A stretch of DNA of 64,000 nt from Anderseniella sp963698275 (GTDB lineage: Bacteria > Pseudomonadota > Alphaproteobacteria > Rhizobiales > Aestuariivirgaceae). The notes below the pieces were generated by a model. The model saw nothing but the letters and a program-made list of their open reading frames with translations, made no database searches and was not told the origin of the DNA. The translations under genes were made by a program, and so were the position numbers. Shown here one piece after another: positions 1 to 9,072 of the stretch (the stretch's first letter is position 1; each line of letters opens with the position of its first letter). The stretch spans positions 868,001-932,000 of the forward strand of contig CAVOQE010000001.1 of assembly GCA_963698275.1 (NCBI GenBank), written 5' to 3'.

Positions 1-604
1 GCCGGTTATCCAGTGAACCGCCATGTTCATCATCACGATGGTTGGTGGCAGGAGACCAGAAGCTGTCCAACAGATGGCCGTAGCATTCCAGTTCGAAACC
101 ATCGAGACCGGCCTCCTTCACCCGCTCGGCCGCATCGGCATAATCGCGCACAATGCGGTCCATGTCCCAGTCTTCCATGATCTTGGGAAATGCCCGGTGG
201 GCCGGTTCGCGAACATTGCTGGGAGATACGACCGGCAGCCAGTCGGCGCCGTTCCAAACGGTTCGCCTGCCGAGATGGGTCAACTGGATCATGCAGGCAG
301 AGCCGTGTTCGTGGCAGGCGTCTGCCATGCGCTTCAGCCAGGGCACGATTTCGTCCTTGTAGGCGTGAAGATTGCCGAACACCGGTGACGAATCGCGCGA
401 CACGACGGCGGAACCGGCTGTCATTGTCAGCGCAATGCCGCCCTTGGCCTTTTCCTCGTGATATCGGATATAGCGATCCTTGGGCATGCCATCATCATGG
501 AAGTTCGGCTCGTGCGAGGTCGACATGAAGCGGTTGCGCAAGGTCAGGTGCTTTAGCTGATAGGGTTGCAGCAGCGGGTCATTGGCGCGATGGACGGTGG
601 TCAT
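1..604 (-). CDS. NADH:flavin oxidoreductase / Old Yellow Enzyme family, N-terminal part (truncated by window edge)
   Basis: About 201 codons are visible; the C-terminal part lies outside the window. The start is the ATG at 604, preceded by a GGGAG ribosome site. The protein opens with the OYE TIM-barrel N-terminus (LQPYQLKHLTLRNRFMSTSHE), followed by KGGIALTMTAGS, the flavin-site strand CMIQLTHLGRR, and DYADAAERVKEAGLDGFELE with YGHLLDSFWSP. This is the branch containing trimethylamine dehydrogenase, 2,4-dienoyl-CoA reductase and the proline-betaine/N-methylproline demethylases. Members bind FMN and often a 4Fe-4S cluster and remove N-methyl groups or reduce enoyl bonds. The adjacent co-oriented MFS carrier fits a catabolic role. 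The exact substrate is inferred only; an N-methylated amino acid is my first guess. Confidence 0.8.
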   Translation of the reverse strand, partial: MTTVHRANDPLLQPYQLKHLTLRNRFMSTSHEPNFHDDGMPKDRYIRYHEEKAKGGIALTMTAGSAVVSRDSSPVFGNLHAYKDEIVPWLKRMADACHEHGSACMIQLTHLGRRTVWNGADWLPVVSPSNVREPAHRAFPKIMEDWDMDRIVRDYADAAERVKEAGLDGFELECYGHLLDSFWSPATNHRDDEHGGSLDNR

Positions 605-681
605 GGATCAGCTCCCTTTAAGTCTTTTGAACGCGAGACTAGCTGGGAATGCAACTGGATTTCCAGTGCTGGTGTGATTGC

Positions 682-1908
682 TCATTCAGCAGGCGCTGCA
701 GTGGCCGAAACCGGGGTGCTGAGCAATGTCTCATTGCCCTCGCGCGGATCCCTCGGGATCAGCAGCGACAGTGCCAGCGAAACTCCCGCCATGCCTGCAC
801 CGATGATGAACACCCACGAGGGATGCGTCAGCCAGATAAGGCCGAAGAGCACCGGGATGACCACGGCGGCAATGTGGTTGATGGTGAACGCGACACCTGC
901 TGTCGGCGCCATGTCCGCAGGGTCTGCAATTTTCTGGAAGTAGGTCTTCTGCGCGATGGCCATGGCAAAGAATGCATGGTCCACCAGGTACAGCGCAGCG
1001 GCTATCCAGGGATTTTCAACGAATGCATAGGCCAGGAAAACGCCGATCAGGCCGATATACTCCAGTACCAGGATGCGGCGTTCGCCCAGCTTGATGATCA
1101 GGTCGCCGATCTTCGGCGCAATCCACATGTTGAATACTGCGTTTGCCAGGAACAGGCCGGTGATGGCGGCAACGGAAAAGCCGAATTTCTCCACCATCAT
1201 GAAGCCTGCAAACACGATGAATATCTGACGGCGGGCACCCGACATGAAGGTCAGGGCGTAATAGAGCCAGTAGCGCTTGCGCATGAACAGGTGTTTGCGC
1301 TGCGGCACCGCTTCACGAAACTTTGGAAATCCGAACCATGCCACAAGCGCAAGCAGTACGGTCACGCCGCCGCCTGCCAGATACACCGACGAAAAGTCCA
1401 GATGCAGCAGTTTCCATGTCAGGAAGATCAGCGCGTAGGCGGCAATGGTGGCAAATGACCCGGCAGCAATAATACGGCCCAGCTGACGCGGTGCTTCGTT
1501 TTTCGGCAACCATTGCAGCGACAGCGACTGCTGCACGGTTTCAAAATAGTGAAAGCCCACCGACATGATGAAGGTGGTGATGTAAAACCCCATCGCGGTG
1601 GGGAAAAAACCGGTGATGGCAGTGCCAAGCCCGCACAAGGCGAGCGATATGACAGCGAAGGTCTGTTCGCGCCAGACAAAGTACATGAACACGGCGGTGA
1701 AAGCCAAAAAGCCGGGGATTTCACGGATCGACTGGAGGATGCCGATTTCCTTGCCGGTAAAGGCGGCTCCTTCAATGGCAAAATTGTTCAGCAGTGCCGA
1801 CCAGGTCGAAAACGCAATGGCGTTTGCCGCAACCATCAGGATGAGCAGGTTGACCGGTGTTCTCCAGCCGGTGGCGTCGCCAAGGTTGATTTCTGTGTGC
1901 CGGTTCAT
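682..1908 (-). CDS. MFS transporter
   Basis: A 408-residue integral membrane protein with about 12 hydrophobic segments, the usual size for a major facilitator superfamily carrier. A short polar N-terminus precedes the first helix (LILMVAANAIAFSTW). A central cytoplasmic loop (PKFREAVPQRKHLFMRKRYW) separates two six-helix halves. It starts at ATG 1908 and ends about 78 bases upstream of the OYE-type gene on the same strand, so both may be one transcript and the carrier may import that enzyme's substrate. I see no family-specific motif that names the solute. Direction of transport is not determinable from sequence. Confidence 0.8.
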   Translation of the reverse strand: MNRHTEINLGDATGWRTPVNLLILMVAANAIAFSTWSALLNNFAIEGAAFTGKEIGILQSIREIPGFLAFTAVFMYFVWREQTFAVISLALCGLGTAITGFFPTAMGFYITTFIMSVGFHYFETVQQSLSLQWLPKNEAPRQLGRIIAAGSFATIAAYALIFLTWKLLHLDFSSVYLAGGGVTVLLALVAWFGFPKFREAVPQRKHLFMRKRYWLYYALTFMSGARRQIFIVFAGFMMVEKFGFSVAAITGLFLANAVFNMWIAPKIGDLIIKLGERRILVLEYIGLIGVFLAYAFVENPWIAAALYLVDHAFFAMAIAQKTYFQKIADPADMAPTAGVAFTINHIAAVVIPVLFGLIWLTHPSWVFIIGAGMAGVSLALSLLIPRDPREGNETLLSTPVSATAAPAE

Positions 1909-2181
1909 GACGAAGCGGAAGCTAAACCAACATCACAGGTTCTGGAATTGTTATTTACACAACACGGGTATGTCTACTGACATGCCTGGGCCTTCGAGCG
2001 CGCACGTTTGCAAAGCGTTCAAACCGGCGCGCCGGCATTTAGGCCAGTTGTGTTCGATCGTTTTTGGTGCCCCGGCCGGAAAGAGAAGGGGAGAGCGATC
2101 CGGCCGAGGATACTGCAAGAGGCAGGTTTACCTGCAACAATGCATCCGGTTTGCCTGCCTGTCGGCAGTGGCAGTCAGTGG

Positions 2182-2820
2182 TTAGTTACTGCTTTCGCCT
2201 TCCGGGGCTGCTTCTTCGGTCGCTTCGGTTTCTTCAGCGTCTTCGCGCCCGCCGTCGCGTTCCATCATGCGGCCACGGTTCTTGCTGTAACCGCGGCCTC
2301 TGTCTTCGCGGCTGAGCGCTCCGTCACCGTTTCGATCGTGCATTTCCACCATATCAGCCAACGGGCGCAGGTATTCTTCCTGGGTGAGGCCGGCATCACC
2401 GTCACGGTCAAAGCGCTGGAACTGGCGCACAATCCGATCAGCACGGGCTTTCAGGAAAAGCTGCTTGAACTCATCCAGGCTCAGCTTTCCGTCATTGTTG
2501 GCATCAAACTCCTTGTGCCAGGCTTCCCGGTTGGTGTTGATTTCTTCCTGGGTGACTTTCTTGTCATTGTTGGCATCATAGCGCTCCATCATCATGCGTC
2601 CGCCACGCCGCATTCCATGGCCTTTTCCGCCGCGGCGATGACCGCGGCCATAACCGCCGCCGTGATGACCACCATCATGGTATCCGCCACCGCCGTGGCC
2701 GCCGCCGTGATGGCCGCCGCCATATCCGCCGCCCTGGCGATGGGCGAAGGCGGTTGTGCCGAGTGCGCCAACCGCAATCAATGCTGCTGCCGCAATGGCC
2801 ATTTTGGAAGTTGTTTTCAT
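2182..2820 (-). CDS. secreted EF-hand calcium-binding protein with His/Gly-rich segment
   Basis: 212 residues starting at ATG 2820; the open frame extends upstream but only this start gives a clean signal peptide (MKTTSKMAIAAAALIAVGAL, cleavage after about residue 26). Residues 29-75 are a low-complexity Gly/His/Arg/Tyr segment. Four EF-hand loops follow, starting at Asp82 (DANNDKKVTQEE), Asp106 (DANNDGKLSLDE), Asp138 (DRDGDAGLTQEE) and Asp162 (DRNGDGALSRED), all with acidic residues at loop position 12 or close to it. The tail is acidic. It should bind calcium in the periplasm, and the histidine segment could bind a transition metal (inference). It is monocistronic, divergent from the DUF3179 gene. 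Confidence 0.85.
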   Translation of the reverse strand: MKTTSKMAIAAAALIAVGALGTTAFAHRQGGGYGGGHHGGGHGGGGYHDGGHHGGGYGRGHRRGGKGHGMRRGGRMMMERYDANNDKKVTQEEINTNREAWHKEFDANNDGKLSLDEFKQLFLKARADRIVRQFQRFDRDGDAGLTQEEYLRPLADMVEMHDRNGDGALSREDRGRGYSKNRGRMMERDGGREDAEETEATEEAAPEGESSN

Positions 2821-3058
2821 TCGTTGGGTCTCCAGGGTTTGTGGACTTGTTGGGTATATACACCAATGACGTGGCCGAACGGCGAAACCCGGCGTGCCGG
2901 CAACATTAAACATCGGTCATGTTTCAACCGGTTGCGCGCCAGCCACACGGGTCATCAAAATGCGACACGTGTGCGTGAAAGGGGCTGTGCGGCCTCACGC
3001 AGGCAGGGCAGACTTGCGAACAGGCATGACAATCAGGATTGGCAACCGGACACACCCC

Positions 3059-4447
3059 ATGACATCACGAAGAACATTCATCACCCGGTCTGCAGCCGCA
3101 GTGGCCGGATCAATGCTGCCGGCCTCGCAGGGGTTTGCGCAAGCCCTGTCCGATGCCGACGTCGAAAAACTGCTGCTGCAGACGGTGTTCTCGGAGGCGC
3201 CGGATATCAAGGCCGCCATGCAGAAACTCGTCGCCAGAGGCAACAAGGACGTCATATCCAGCCTCATTATGCTGTCGCGTTTTACAGACGAAATCGAACC
3301 GGTGACGAAGGCCATCTCCGCACTGGCCGGTGAACCGCTGACCACTTGGCGCGATGCCATGTTGTGGCAGGAAGCCCACCCGGACGTGAAATCGCATGCT
3401 GGTTATGCTGATTTCAAGCTGCAATTGCTGGCCAGTATCGATCCGAAGTTTCTTGAGTTTTTCCAGGGCAATGCGGCCAAGCCGGAGAACATGAAAATTC
3501 GCCTCGAGGAAATCACCTGGGGCGGTGTGGTGGTGGACGGCATTCCGTCCCTGGACAATCCCGAACTGATCGAAGCCGATGATGCCGGTTACATGAAAGA
3601 TGATGACCTGGTGTTTGGTGTCGCCATCAACGGTGACGTGCGGGCCTATCCGCTGCGCATCATGGGCTGGCACGAAATGTTCAATGAGACCATTGGCGGC
3701 GTGCCGGTGGCACTTGCCTACTGCACCTTGTGCGGCGCCGGTATTCTTTTTGAGACCCATCCGGAGGGCAGGCCGACGCCTTTCGTTTTCGGCTCATCCG
3801 GTTTTCTGTATCGCTCGAACAAGCTGATGTTCGACCGGGGCACAAAATCCCTGTGGAACCAGTTTACCGGCCAACCGGTTGTCGGCCCGCTGGTCAATAG
3901 CGGCGTCAAGCTCAAGATCCGCCCCGTGGCAATCACCTCATGGCAACAATGGCGCACCGCAAACCCGACGACGAAAGTGCTGTCCCTGCAAACCGGACAT
4001 CGTCGCGACTACGGGTCCGGCGTTGTGTACAGGGAATACTTCGCCAGCAGCGACCTGATGTTCCCGACCATCGTGCGTGACGAAAGCAGGTTAAAGCGCA
4101 AGGATTATGTGTTCGGTATTCGCGGCCCCGCGGCCTCGAAAGCCTGGCCGGTTACAGTGTTCGGTCCCGGAAAGGTGATCAACGACCGGGTCGGCAACCG
4201 GCCGGTGGTGCTGATCGGCAACAGCCTGACGAGAACCGTGCGTGCCTATGAGAGAGGTGAACGGGAGTTTCAGTTCGCCGGCAGCCAGCAGAAGATGACC
4301 GGTCCGGGCGGAAGCTGGACAGTGGGAGAAGATCAACTCACCGGTCCGGACGGCACAAAACTGGCGCGTATTGCCGGTCATGTAGCCTACTGGTTTGCCT
4401 GGGACGGTTATCTGGGGGTGGCCAGCGAACTGTACCAGGACGGCTGA
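3059..4447 (+). CDS. DUF3179 domain-containing protein, Tat-exported
   Basis: 462 residues from ATG 3059; an in-frame ATG at 3026 is an alternative. The N-terminus carries a twin-arginine signal (TSRRTFITRSAAAVAGSM...QGFAQA). The body holds the DUF3179 core: GVAINGDVRAYPLRIMGWHEMFNE, the Cys pair in ALAYCTLCGAG, FGSSGFLYRSNKLMFDRGTKSLWNQFTG, and the C-terminal VLIGNSL and HVAYWFAWDGYL. The family's function is unknown; the CxxC and Tat export suggest a folded cofactor- or metal-binding periplasmic protein (inference). The stop codon is followed after three bases by one of the two-hairpin repeats (4451), which may act as its 3' end structure. Confidence 0.85.
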   Translation: MTSRRTFITRSAAAVAGSMLPASQGFAQALSDADVEKLLLQTVFSEAPDIKAAMQKLVARGNKDVISSLIMLSRFTDEIEPVTKAISALAGEPLTTWRDAMLWQEAHPDVKSHAGYADFKLQLLASIDPKFLEFFQGNAAKPENMKIRLEEITWGGVVVDGIPSLDNPELIEADDAGYMKDDDLVFGVAINGDVRAYPLRIMGWHEMFNETIGGVPVALAYCTLCGAGILFETHPEGRPTPFVFGSSGFLYRSNKLMFDRGTKSLWNQFTGQPVVGPLVNSGVKLKIRPVAITSWQQWRTANPTTKVLSLQTGHRRDYGSGVVYREYFASSDLMFPTIVRDESRLKRKDYVFGIRGPAASKAWPVTVFGPGKVINDRVGNRPVVLIGNSLTRTVRAYERGEREFQFAGSQQKMTGPGGSWTVGEDQLTGPDGTKLARIAGHVAYWFAWDGYLGVASELYQDG

Positions 4448-4450
4448 TTG

Positions 4451-4549
4451 GAGCAACATGGGTCCACTTGAACCCATGTTGCTCAGGCACTTTGAAAGCG
4501 ATCAGTTTTATGGCTTTTGATTGATTCAACCAAAAACCGTACTGATCTG
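4451..4549 (+). repeat. two-hairpin interspersed repeat, copy A
   Basis: The first hairpin has perfect 13-base arms (GAGCAACATGGGT / ACCCATGTTGCTC, 4451-4484). A conserved linker with CACTTTGAAAGC follows, then a second hairpin opened by GATCAG and closed by CTGATC (4500-4547). This copy lacks the AAA bulge seen in copies B, D and E, and its second stem has mismatches. It begins three bases after the stop of the DUF3179 gene. Related copies lie at 38675, 43527 (remnant), 51348 and 61928. Confidence 0.85.
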
Positions 4550-4647
4550 AACGATCTTGCAGGCATGCTGATAAGCCTTGAACTTAGGCACCCAATGGCG
4601 TTTCAGGGCGTCATGCAGGTTGATCTTGCAAGAGAAAGTGTGGGTGC

Positions 4648-4953
4648 TTATGGCACAACGTAAAGGCAGGGCTTTGCCTTCGCGACGCATACCCAGCGCT
4701 GACCGGCCTTGTTGCACTTGACCGACTTGTTCCTGGCGATCTTCCAGACCGACCACGCCACGCCCCGGTTGTTTTTCACCTTCAGGGACCATGATTTGCG
4801 GGCCTGTTTTCTTGCCGCCCACCTCGTGGGTTTGTGAACCTTCACCTGTGTGGGAATGTGGCGGCACTGATAGGCCGATGCGGTGCTGGTCATGACGGTG
4901 GGGACAGACAGTGCCAGAACGGCTGCTGCCAGTGCTAACTGCAGGGATTTCAT
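4648..4953 (-). CDS. small secreted basic protein, function unknown
   Basis: 101 residues from ATG 4953, with an AAAGGA ribosome site upstream. A clear Sec signal peptide (MKSLQLALAAAVLALSVPTV, cleavage near ASA at about residue 27) precedes a basic mature domain. Features include paired Cys residues (YQCRH, VKCNK, WVCVA, KPCLY), tryptophans in ARKSWSLKV and VAWSVWKIA, and many Lys/Arg. Four cysteines suggest two disulfides in the periplasm. I do not recognise a named function; similar small proteins occur as hypotheticals in Rhizobiales as far as I recall. It stands alone between repeat copy A and the TerB-like gene. Confidence 0.7.
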   Translation of the reverse strand: MKSLQLALAAAVLALSVPTVMTSTASAYQCRHIPTQVKVHKPTRWAARKQARKSWSLKVKNNRGVAWSVWKIARNKSVKCNKAGQRWVCVAKAKPCLYVVP

Positions 4954-5089
4954 CGGGGCATTCCTTTGTCTTGGTTACTGTTGATCCTGAACAGTTTTCA
5001 GGTTGGCAGTAACGTTAGGAATCCGTCCTTGAACAGGCACTGACCGGATTGTTCAGTGTGCGTTCATGTTGCTCAAGTTCGCTGTGATT

Positions 5090-5560
5090 CTAATCAGGCT
5101 TGTCGTTCTGGCTGCGATCTTCAACCCGTTTTCGGATCATGACCCATTCGCGGTTGTCGAAGCCGAGCAGGCCGGCGATGCGCCAGCCCATATGCATTTC
5201 GTCTTCGTCAATCCTGCCGTCGGCCAGAATGATTTCGCACAGCATCTCCACCACCGTTTCGCGCTGCTCACGGTCATACGCCTCCTTGATGGTGCTGGTG
5301 AAGCGATAGAAGTCGATGGCGTGTTCACTCGCTTGCCGGGCATCACTGTTCAGTTGTGCAAGGCCGGCATCGTCGAGGTCAAACTTGTCTTTCAACAGGC
5401 GGTCGCGCACCGCGATTTCCTCGTCATCCATATGGCCGTCGATCAGCGAGGCGGTGACAAGCAGTTCTGCGACAGCGGTCTTAACGTCAGGCTTTGAAGC
5501 GGGTGATGCGCCGGTGCCTAACAAGGATGTGAGTTTCTCAAAAAACATGAATGCTGACAT
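5090..5560 (-). CDS. TerB-like tellurite-resistance family protein
   Basis: 156 residues starting at ATG 5560. The protein is a helical TerB/DjlA-type domain: AELLVTASLIDGHMDDEEIAVRDRLL in the first half and VEMLCEIILADGRIDEDEMHMGWRIAGLLGFD in the second. Each half carries the acidic ASLIDG/D-x-E-E and ADG-x-x-D-E-D-E turn that in this family binds metal. TerB-like proteins are cytoplasmic and often membrane-associated through partners; resistance to tellurite is only one reported phenotype, so the cellular role here is unknown. Its start is back to back with the ankyrin gene at 5615, leaving a 54-base divergent promoter region that holds the palindrome CGCAATTGCG. Confidence 0.75.
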   Translation of the reverse strand: MSAFMFFEKLTSLLGTGASPASKPDVKTAVAELLVTASLIDGHMDDEEIAVRDRLLKDKFDLDDAGLAQLNSDARQASEHAIDFYRFTSTIKEAYDREQRETVVEMLCEIILADGRIDEDEMHMGWRIAGLLGFDNREWVMIRKRVEDRSQNDKPD

Positions 5561-5614
5561 AGTGGGTTTGCGCAATTGCGACAAGGGGCAGGACAGGTCC
5601 GGAAAGTGAACATT

Positions 5615-6286
5615 ATGCAACGATTCCAGATTTTGATATTGGCGGCTGTGTGCTGGGCAAGCCAGGCACACGGACAGGTACCTCCATCGGCAACCGAACT
5701 TGCAAACTATAACGGCCTTCATGCTGCAGCCCATGAAGGGGACATGGCCAAGATCAACTTGCTGATCAGGTCCGGCGCGGATTTGAGACAGACAGACGGA
5801 CGCGGCAGGACGGCCCTGCATGTTGCCGCCTTTGCGTCTCATGACAAGGTGGTTACGGTACTTGCGCAGGCTGGTGCAGACCCCAACCGGCTGCAAAACG
5901 ACAAGTACGACATCATCACCATTGCTGCAGTGGCCAATGACGCTGACATGGTTCGAACGGCGGTCAATGCAGGTGGGAGTGCAAAAAACATCACCAGCAT
6001 TTACGCCGGAACAGCACTGATCGCAGCGGCGCATCTGGGCAACTGGGAGAGCGTCCAAGTGTTGATTGAGGCAGGCGCTCCGCTCGATCATGTCAATAAT
6101 CTGGGCTGGACTGCTCTGATCGAGGCGGTCGTGCTCGGCGATGGTGGGCCGCGCCACGTGAAGACCGCCAGGCTTCTGGTTGAAGCGGGCGCTGACCGGT
6201 CCATAACGGATCGAAACGGAAAAACGCCATTGGAACTTGCACAGGAGCGAGGGTACACGGAGATGATCGGTGTACTGACTCCGTAA
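5615..6286 (+). CDS. periplasmic ankyrin-repeat protein
   Basis: 223 residues from ATG 5615 (GGAAAG eight bases upstream). The signal peptide (FQILILAAVCWASQAHGQ) is cleaved near residue 20. About five ankyrin repeats follow, recognisable by NGLHAAAHEGDMAKINLLIRSGAD, GRTALHVAAFASHDKVV, DIITIAAVANDADMV, GTALIAAAHLGNWESVQVLIEAGA and GWTALIEAV...LLVEAGADRS. Ankyrin repeats mediate protein-protein contacts. Secreted single-domain ankyrin proteins of this size are common in Proteobacteria, sometimes as inhibitors or catalase-associated factors, but nothing here identifies the partner. Monocistronic; the TM2 gene follows on the same strand after 66 bases. Confidence 0.8.
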   Translation: MQRFQILILAAVCWASQAHGQVPPSATELANYNGLHAAAHEGDMAKINLLIRSGADLRQTDGRGRTALHVAAFASHDKVVTVLAQAGADPNRLQNDKYDIITIAAVANDADMVRTAVNAGGSAKNITSIYAGTALIAAAHLGNWESVQVLIEAGAPLDHVNNLGWTALIEAVVLGDGGPRHVKTARLLVEAGADRSITDRNGKTPLELAQERGYTEMIGVLTP

Positions 6287-6352
6287 GGTTTCCGTAACGA
6301 AATGTTGGCATTCTTGCCGCGGTCATTTTTGATGAACCAGGGGAGAGCAGGC

Positions 6353-6826
6353 ATGGCATTTGGAAAGCGTGGCGGACAACAACCACTGGCCGCACAACCC
6401 GCATTTGCGGTTGCTGCTCCAGTTTCCTCAGTAGTGGATGACCAGCCTGGCATTAAGCGCGGTTTGTTCGACAGTGAACACGGCGATGACTTTGACATCA
6501 ACCTCAGTTTCATGCAGCCCTATGGTGAAGGCAAGTCAGTTATCGTCCTGATCGTGTTATGGGTGTTTCTTGGTGGTGCAGGTGCGCACAGGTTCTATCT
6601 TGGCCACAATACGCTTGGCACGGCCATGTTGCTGGCGAATGTCTTCTGCATCTTGTCGCTCGTGATGACCGCAATTTTGGGCGTTTCGAATGCGGTGAAG
6701 GCCGATGCAGGGGCGGCGCCTATGTGGGCCTGGTGGGTCGGCGTTCTCATGATATTGGGGCTCTGGTATCTGATCGATGGAATTTATGTAATCTGCCGGA
6801 TGCTCTCGGCGAAAGTCGGCAATTAG
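6353..6826 (+). CDS. TM2 domain-containing membrane protein
   Basis: 157 residues from ATG 6353, chosen because GGGGAGAG sits about eight bases upstream; an upstream ATG at 6332 has no such site. A polar N-terminus of about 60 residues precedes a TM2 domain: first helix IVLIVLWVFLGGAGAHRFYLG, with the diagnostic HRFYLG turn, then TAMLLANVFCILSLVMTAI and a terminal helix ending WYLIDGIYVI. TM2 proteins are small integral membrane proteins of unknown role. The stop lies two bases from the stop of the convergent VWA gene, so the two transcripts must overlap or end very close together. Confidence 0.8.
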   Translation: MAFGKRGGQQPLAAQPAFAVAAPVSSVVDDQPGIKRGLFDSEHGDDFDINLSFMQPYGEGKSVIVLIVLWVFLGGAGAHRFYLGHNTLGTAMLLANVFCILSLVMTAILGVSNAVKADAGAAPMWAWWVGVLMILGLWYLIDGIYVICRMLSAKVGN

Positions 6827-6828
6827 CT

Positions 6829-8007
6829 CTACCGCACAAGTTCCTTGATTGCCTCGTCGATGCCTTCCAGCGTCAACGGGAACATGCGGCCTTCGAACAG
6901 CGTCCTGATATAATCGATGGACGGCGTGTAGCCCCAGTACTTCGGGTTGGACGGGTTCAGCCAGATACAATGTGAGTAGATATCGGTAATGCGTTTGAGC
7001 CACAGCGCTCCGGCCTCGTCGTTGAAATGCTCAACCGAACCGCCTGGATGGGTAAGTTCAAACGGGCTCATCGACGCATCGCCGACAAAGATGACCTTGT
7101 AGTCGGAGCCATAGGTGTGCAGCACATCCCAGGTGTCTTCCACCGCGGTATGCCGGCGGCGGTTTTCCTTCCACAGTTTCTCGTACACGCAGTTGTGGAA
7201 ATAGAAATACTCCATGTGCTTGAACTCTGCGCGCGCGGCGGAGAACAGTTCCTCGCACATGCGGATATAGGGGTCCATTGACCCGCCGACATCGAAGAAG
7301 ATCAGCACTTTTACCGTGTTGCGCTTTTCAGCCACCAGTTTCAGGTCCAGATAGCCCTTGTTGGCGGTGGAGCGGATGGTGTCGTCAAGGTCCAGTTCTT
7401 CCGGCGCACCTTCGCGGGCGAACTTGCGCAGGCGCCTGAGCGCTACCTTGATATTGCGGGTGCCCAGTTCAAGTGAATCATCCAGATCCCTGAATTCGCG
7501 CTTGTCCCAGACCTTGATGGCGCGATTGTTGCGGTTCTTGTCCTGGCCAATGCGGATGCCGGCGGGGTTATAGCCATAGGCCCCGAACGGCGACGTGCCG
7601 CCGGTGCCGATCCACTTGCTGCCGCCCTGATGGCGGCCTTTTTGCTCCTCGAGCCGCTTCTTCAGCTCCTCCATGATCTTGTCCCAGCCGCCAAGCGCTT
7701 CGATCTGGGCTTTTTCTTCTTCGGTGAGGAATTTCTCGTTGACCTTGCGCAGCCATTCATCGGGAATGTTGGCGAGCAGTTCTTCCGGCGACAGGCCCTC
7801 CAGTCCCTTGAAGACATGGCCGAAAACCTTGTCGAACTTGTCGAGATTGCGTTCGTCCTTTACCAGCGTGGCCCGCGACAGGTAATAGAAGTCCTCCACC
7901 TGGTAACCGGCAATATTGGCTTCCAGAGCCTCCATCAATGTGAGGTACTCTTTCAGCGTGGCGGGTACGCCGGCAGCTTTCAGTTCGTGGAAGAAGGTCG
8001 TGAACAT
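6829..8007 (-). CDS. VWA domain-containing CoxE-like protein
   Basis: 392 residues from ATG 8007. The N-terminal half is helical and charged (VEDFYYLSRATLVKDERNLD; EEEKAQIEALGGWDKIMEELKKR), followed by a glycine-rich linker and a C-terminal von Willebrand A domain. Its metal-site motif is FFDVGGSMDPY (Asp239 to Ser243; the second residue of DxSxS is Gly). This family (pfam VWA_CoxE) works with MoxR-type AAA+ ATPases as a metal-cofactor-insertion or chaperone pair. In many alphaproteobacteria the ATPase gene is next door; here the matching MoxR ATPase is at 37045-37890, about 29 kb away. Which enzyme is matured is unknown. Confidence 0.8.
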   Translation of the reverse strand: MFTTFFHELKAAGVPATLKEYLTLMEALEANIAGYQVEDFYYLSRATLVKDERNLDKFDKVFGHVFKGLEGLSPEELLANIPDEWLRKVNEKFLTEEEKAQIEALGGWDKIMEELKKRLEEQKGRHQGGSKWIGTGGTSPFGAYGYNPAGIRIGQDKNRNNRAIKVWDKREFRDLDDSLELGTRNIKVALRRLRKFAREGAPEELDLDDTIRSTANKGYLDLKLVAEKRNTVKVLIFFDVGGSMDPYIRMCEELFSAARAEFKHMEYFYFHNCVYEKLWKENRRRHTAVEDTWDVLHTYGSDYKVIFVGDASMSPFELTHPGGSVEHFNDEAGALWLKRITDIYSHCIWLNPSNPKYWGYTPSIDYIRTLFEGRMFPLTLEGIDEAIKELVR

Positions 8008-8039
8008 GGGATCAAGTCTAGTGGATTTTAGCGGGCACG

Positions 8040-9035
8040 TCACGCGCCGGATTGTGCTGCCATCCGATCGAGCCGTGATTTCAGCCAGCGGGCATAGGTA
8101 CCACGCCAGCCGGATTGGGGGTGGGTGAGAAACCAGGTTCGGCGCAGGTCCCAAAGCCAGGTCATTTCCTGAAAATGCTTCTGGCCTTTGAAGTTGAACC
8201 TCCCGGCCACATTGTAAAAGGTGAACTCGGAAAAATAGATGGTGCCATCGATCTCGTAGAGGTCCACTCTGACATGATCTCTGCCGGCGGCAAGCTGTTC
8301 GGCAATTTCAAACATGCGCGGCAGGCACGATGGTGCCGCATCGAAGGAAACCGGGTAGTGCAGGTACTGTGCATAATCAAATGCATTGCCATGGGCATCA
8401 TACAGGCTCAAGCGCGCCTGATCAGTCAGACGGTCGTGGAACCAGAACGCGAACAGTGCCGTTTCGCCGAAAACATAAACCTTGGGTTCTCTGCTGACCG
8501 GTTGACCATCACCATCCTTGAGGAACTCCTCAACGAACAATTTGCGGTTGATTCCCCGGTAATTCCACTCACCGTTGTAGCGGCTATAGTCTGTGCGCAT
8601 CCACTTTCGCGTCTTGGCGATCATCTCCTGGCGATCATAGTCGCCATTGCGTATGACGTGGAAAAATCCGGAACCATGGTTGGATTTCACCACCACATCG
8701 CCTGAAATCAACTCCAAGGGAATATTTTCAAACTGTTCGCCAACCCACAAGGTTTTCGGAATCCCTATGTCGGGACACAAGTCGTGTGCGAGCTTTTTGG
8801 CGGCAAGCTTGTCGCTCATCAGCACTGTTGCGGGGTCGTGGTCAAAAATCTTGCGCCACAGGAATTTGTCAGTGGAATGTTCCGGACAAGCGGGTATCGG
8901 CAAGGACTTGCGGTTTGAGATTGCAAAATATGTCAGACGAGGGTGACGGATATAGCAATAGGCATTGACGAAAGTCAGCCACAGGACATTCTGGAGTGCT
9001 TCTGAAAATGTGGGTTGTGTTGCGCAAGCTGACAT
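8040..9035 (-). CDS. TupA-like ATP-grasp protein (copy 1)
   Basis: 331 residues from ATG 9035. Recognisable as the TupA-like ATP-grasp family: KFLWRKIFDHDP, TVLMSDKLAAKKLA, GEQFENIPLELISGDVVVKSNHGSG, which looks like the nucleotide-binding Lys and glycine loop, then KVYVFGETALFAFW, and the acidic metal-binding strand DHVRVDLYEIDGTIYFSEFTFYN. The prototype acts in teichuronopeptide assembly in Bacillus; gram-negative relatives sit in polysaccharide or glycan-decoration loci, so an amide ligation to a cell-surface polymer is plausible (inference). A full-length paralog lies directly upstream on the same strand after only 37 bases, so the two form a tandem duplication and probably one transcript. 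Confidence 0.75.
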   Translation of the reverse strand: MSACATQPTFSEALQNVLWLTFVNAYCYIRHPRLTYFAISNRKSLPIPACPEHSTDKFLWRKIFDHDPATVLMSDKLAAKKLAHDLCPDIGIPKTLWVGEQFENIPLELISGDVVVKSNHGSGFFHVIRNGDYDRQEMIAKTRKWMRTDYSRYNGEWNYRGINRKLFVEEFLKDGDGQPVSREPKVYVFGETALFAFWFHDRLTDQARLSLYDAHGNAFDYAQYLHYPVSFDAAPSCLPRMFEIAEQLAAGRDHVRVDLYEIDGTIYFSEFTFYNVAGRFNFKGQKHFQEMTWLWDLRRTWFLTHPQSGWRGTYARWLKSRLDRMAAQSGA

Positions 9036-9072
9036 TCAGGCAAGCTAGCAGGCGCGGCGTTGGCTGGCAGCA

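Noticed and set aside
2008..3333. Long plus-strand frame over the EF-hand gene
   Set aside because: It is the antisense of a Gly/His-rich coding sequence; GC-rich low-complexity DNA keeps opposite frames open. No domain is visible.
4526..4867. 113-codon frame overlapping the small secreted protein and repeat copy A
   Set aside because: It has no signal peptide or family match. Its N-terminal part is out of frame with the better-supported 101-residue gene and its stop lies inside the repeat; probably fortuitous, though the short tail near 4560-4640 reads protein-like.
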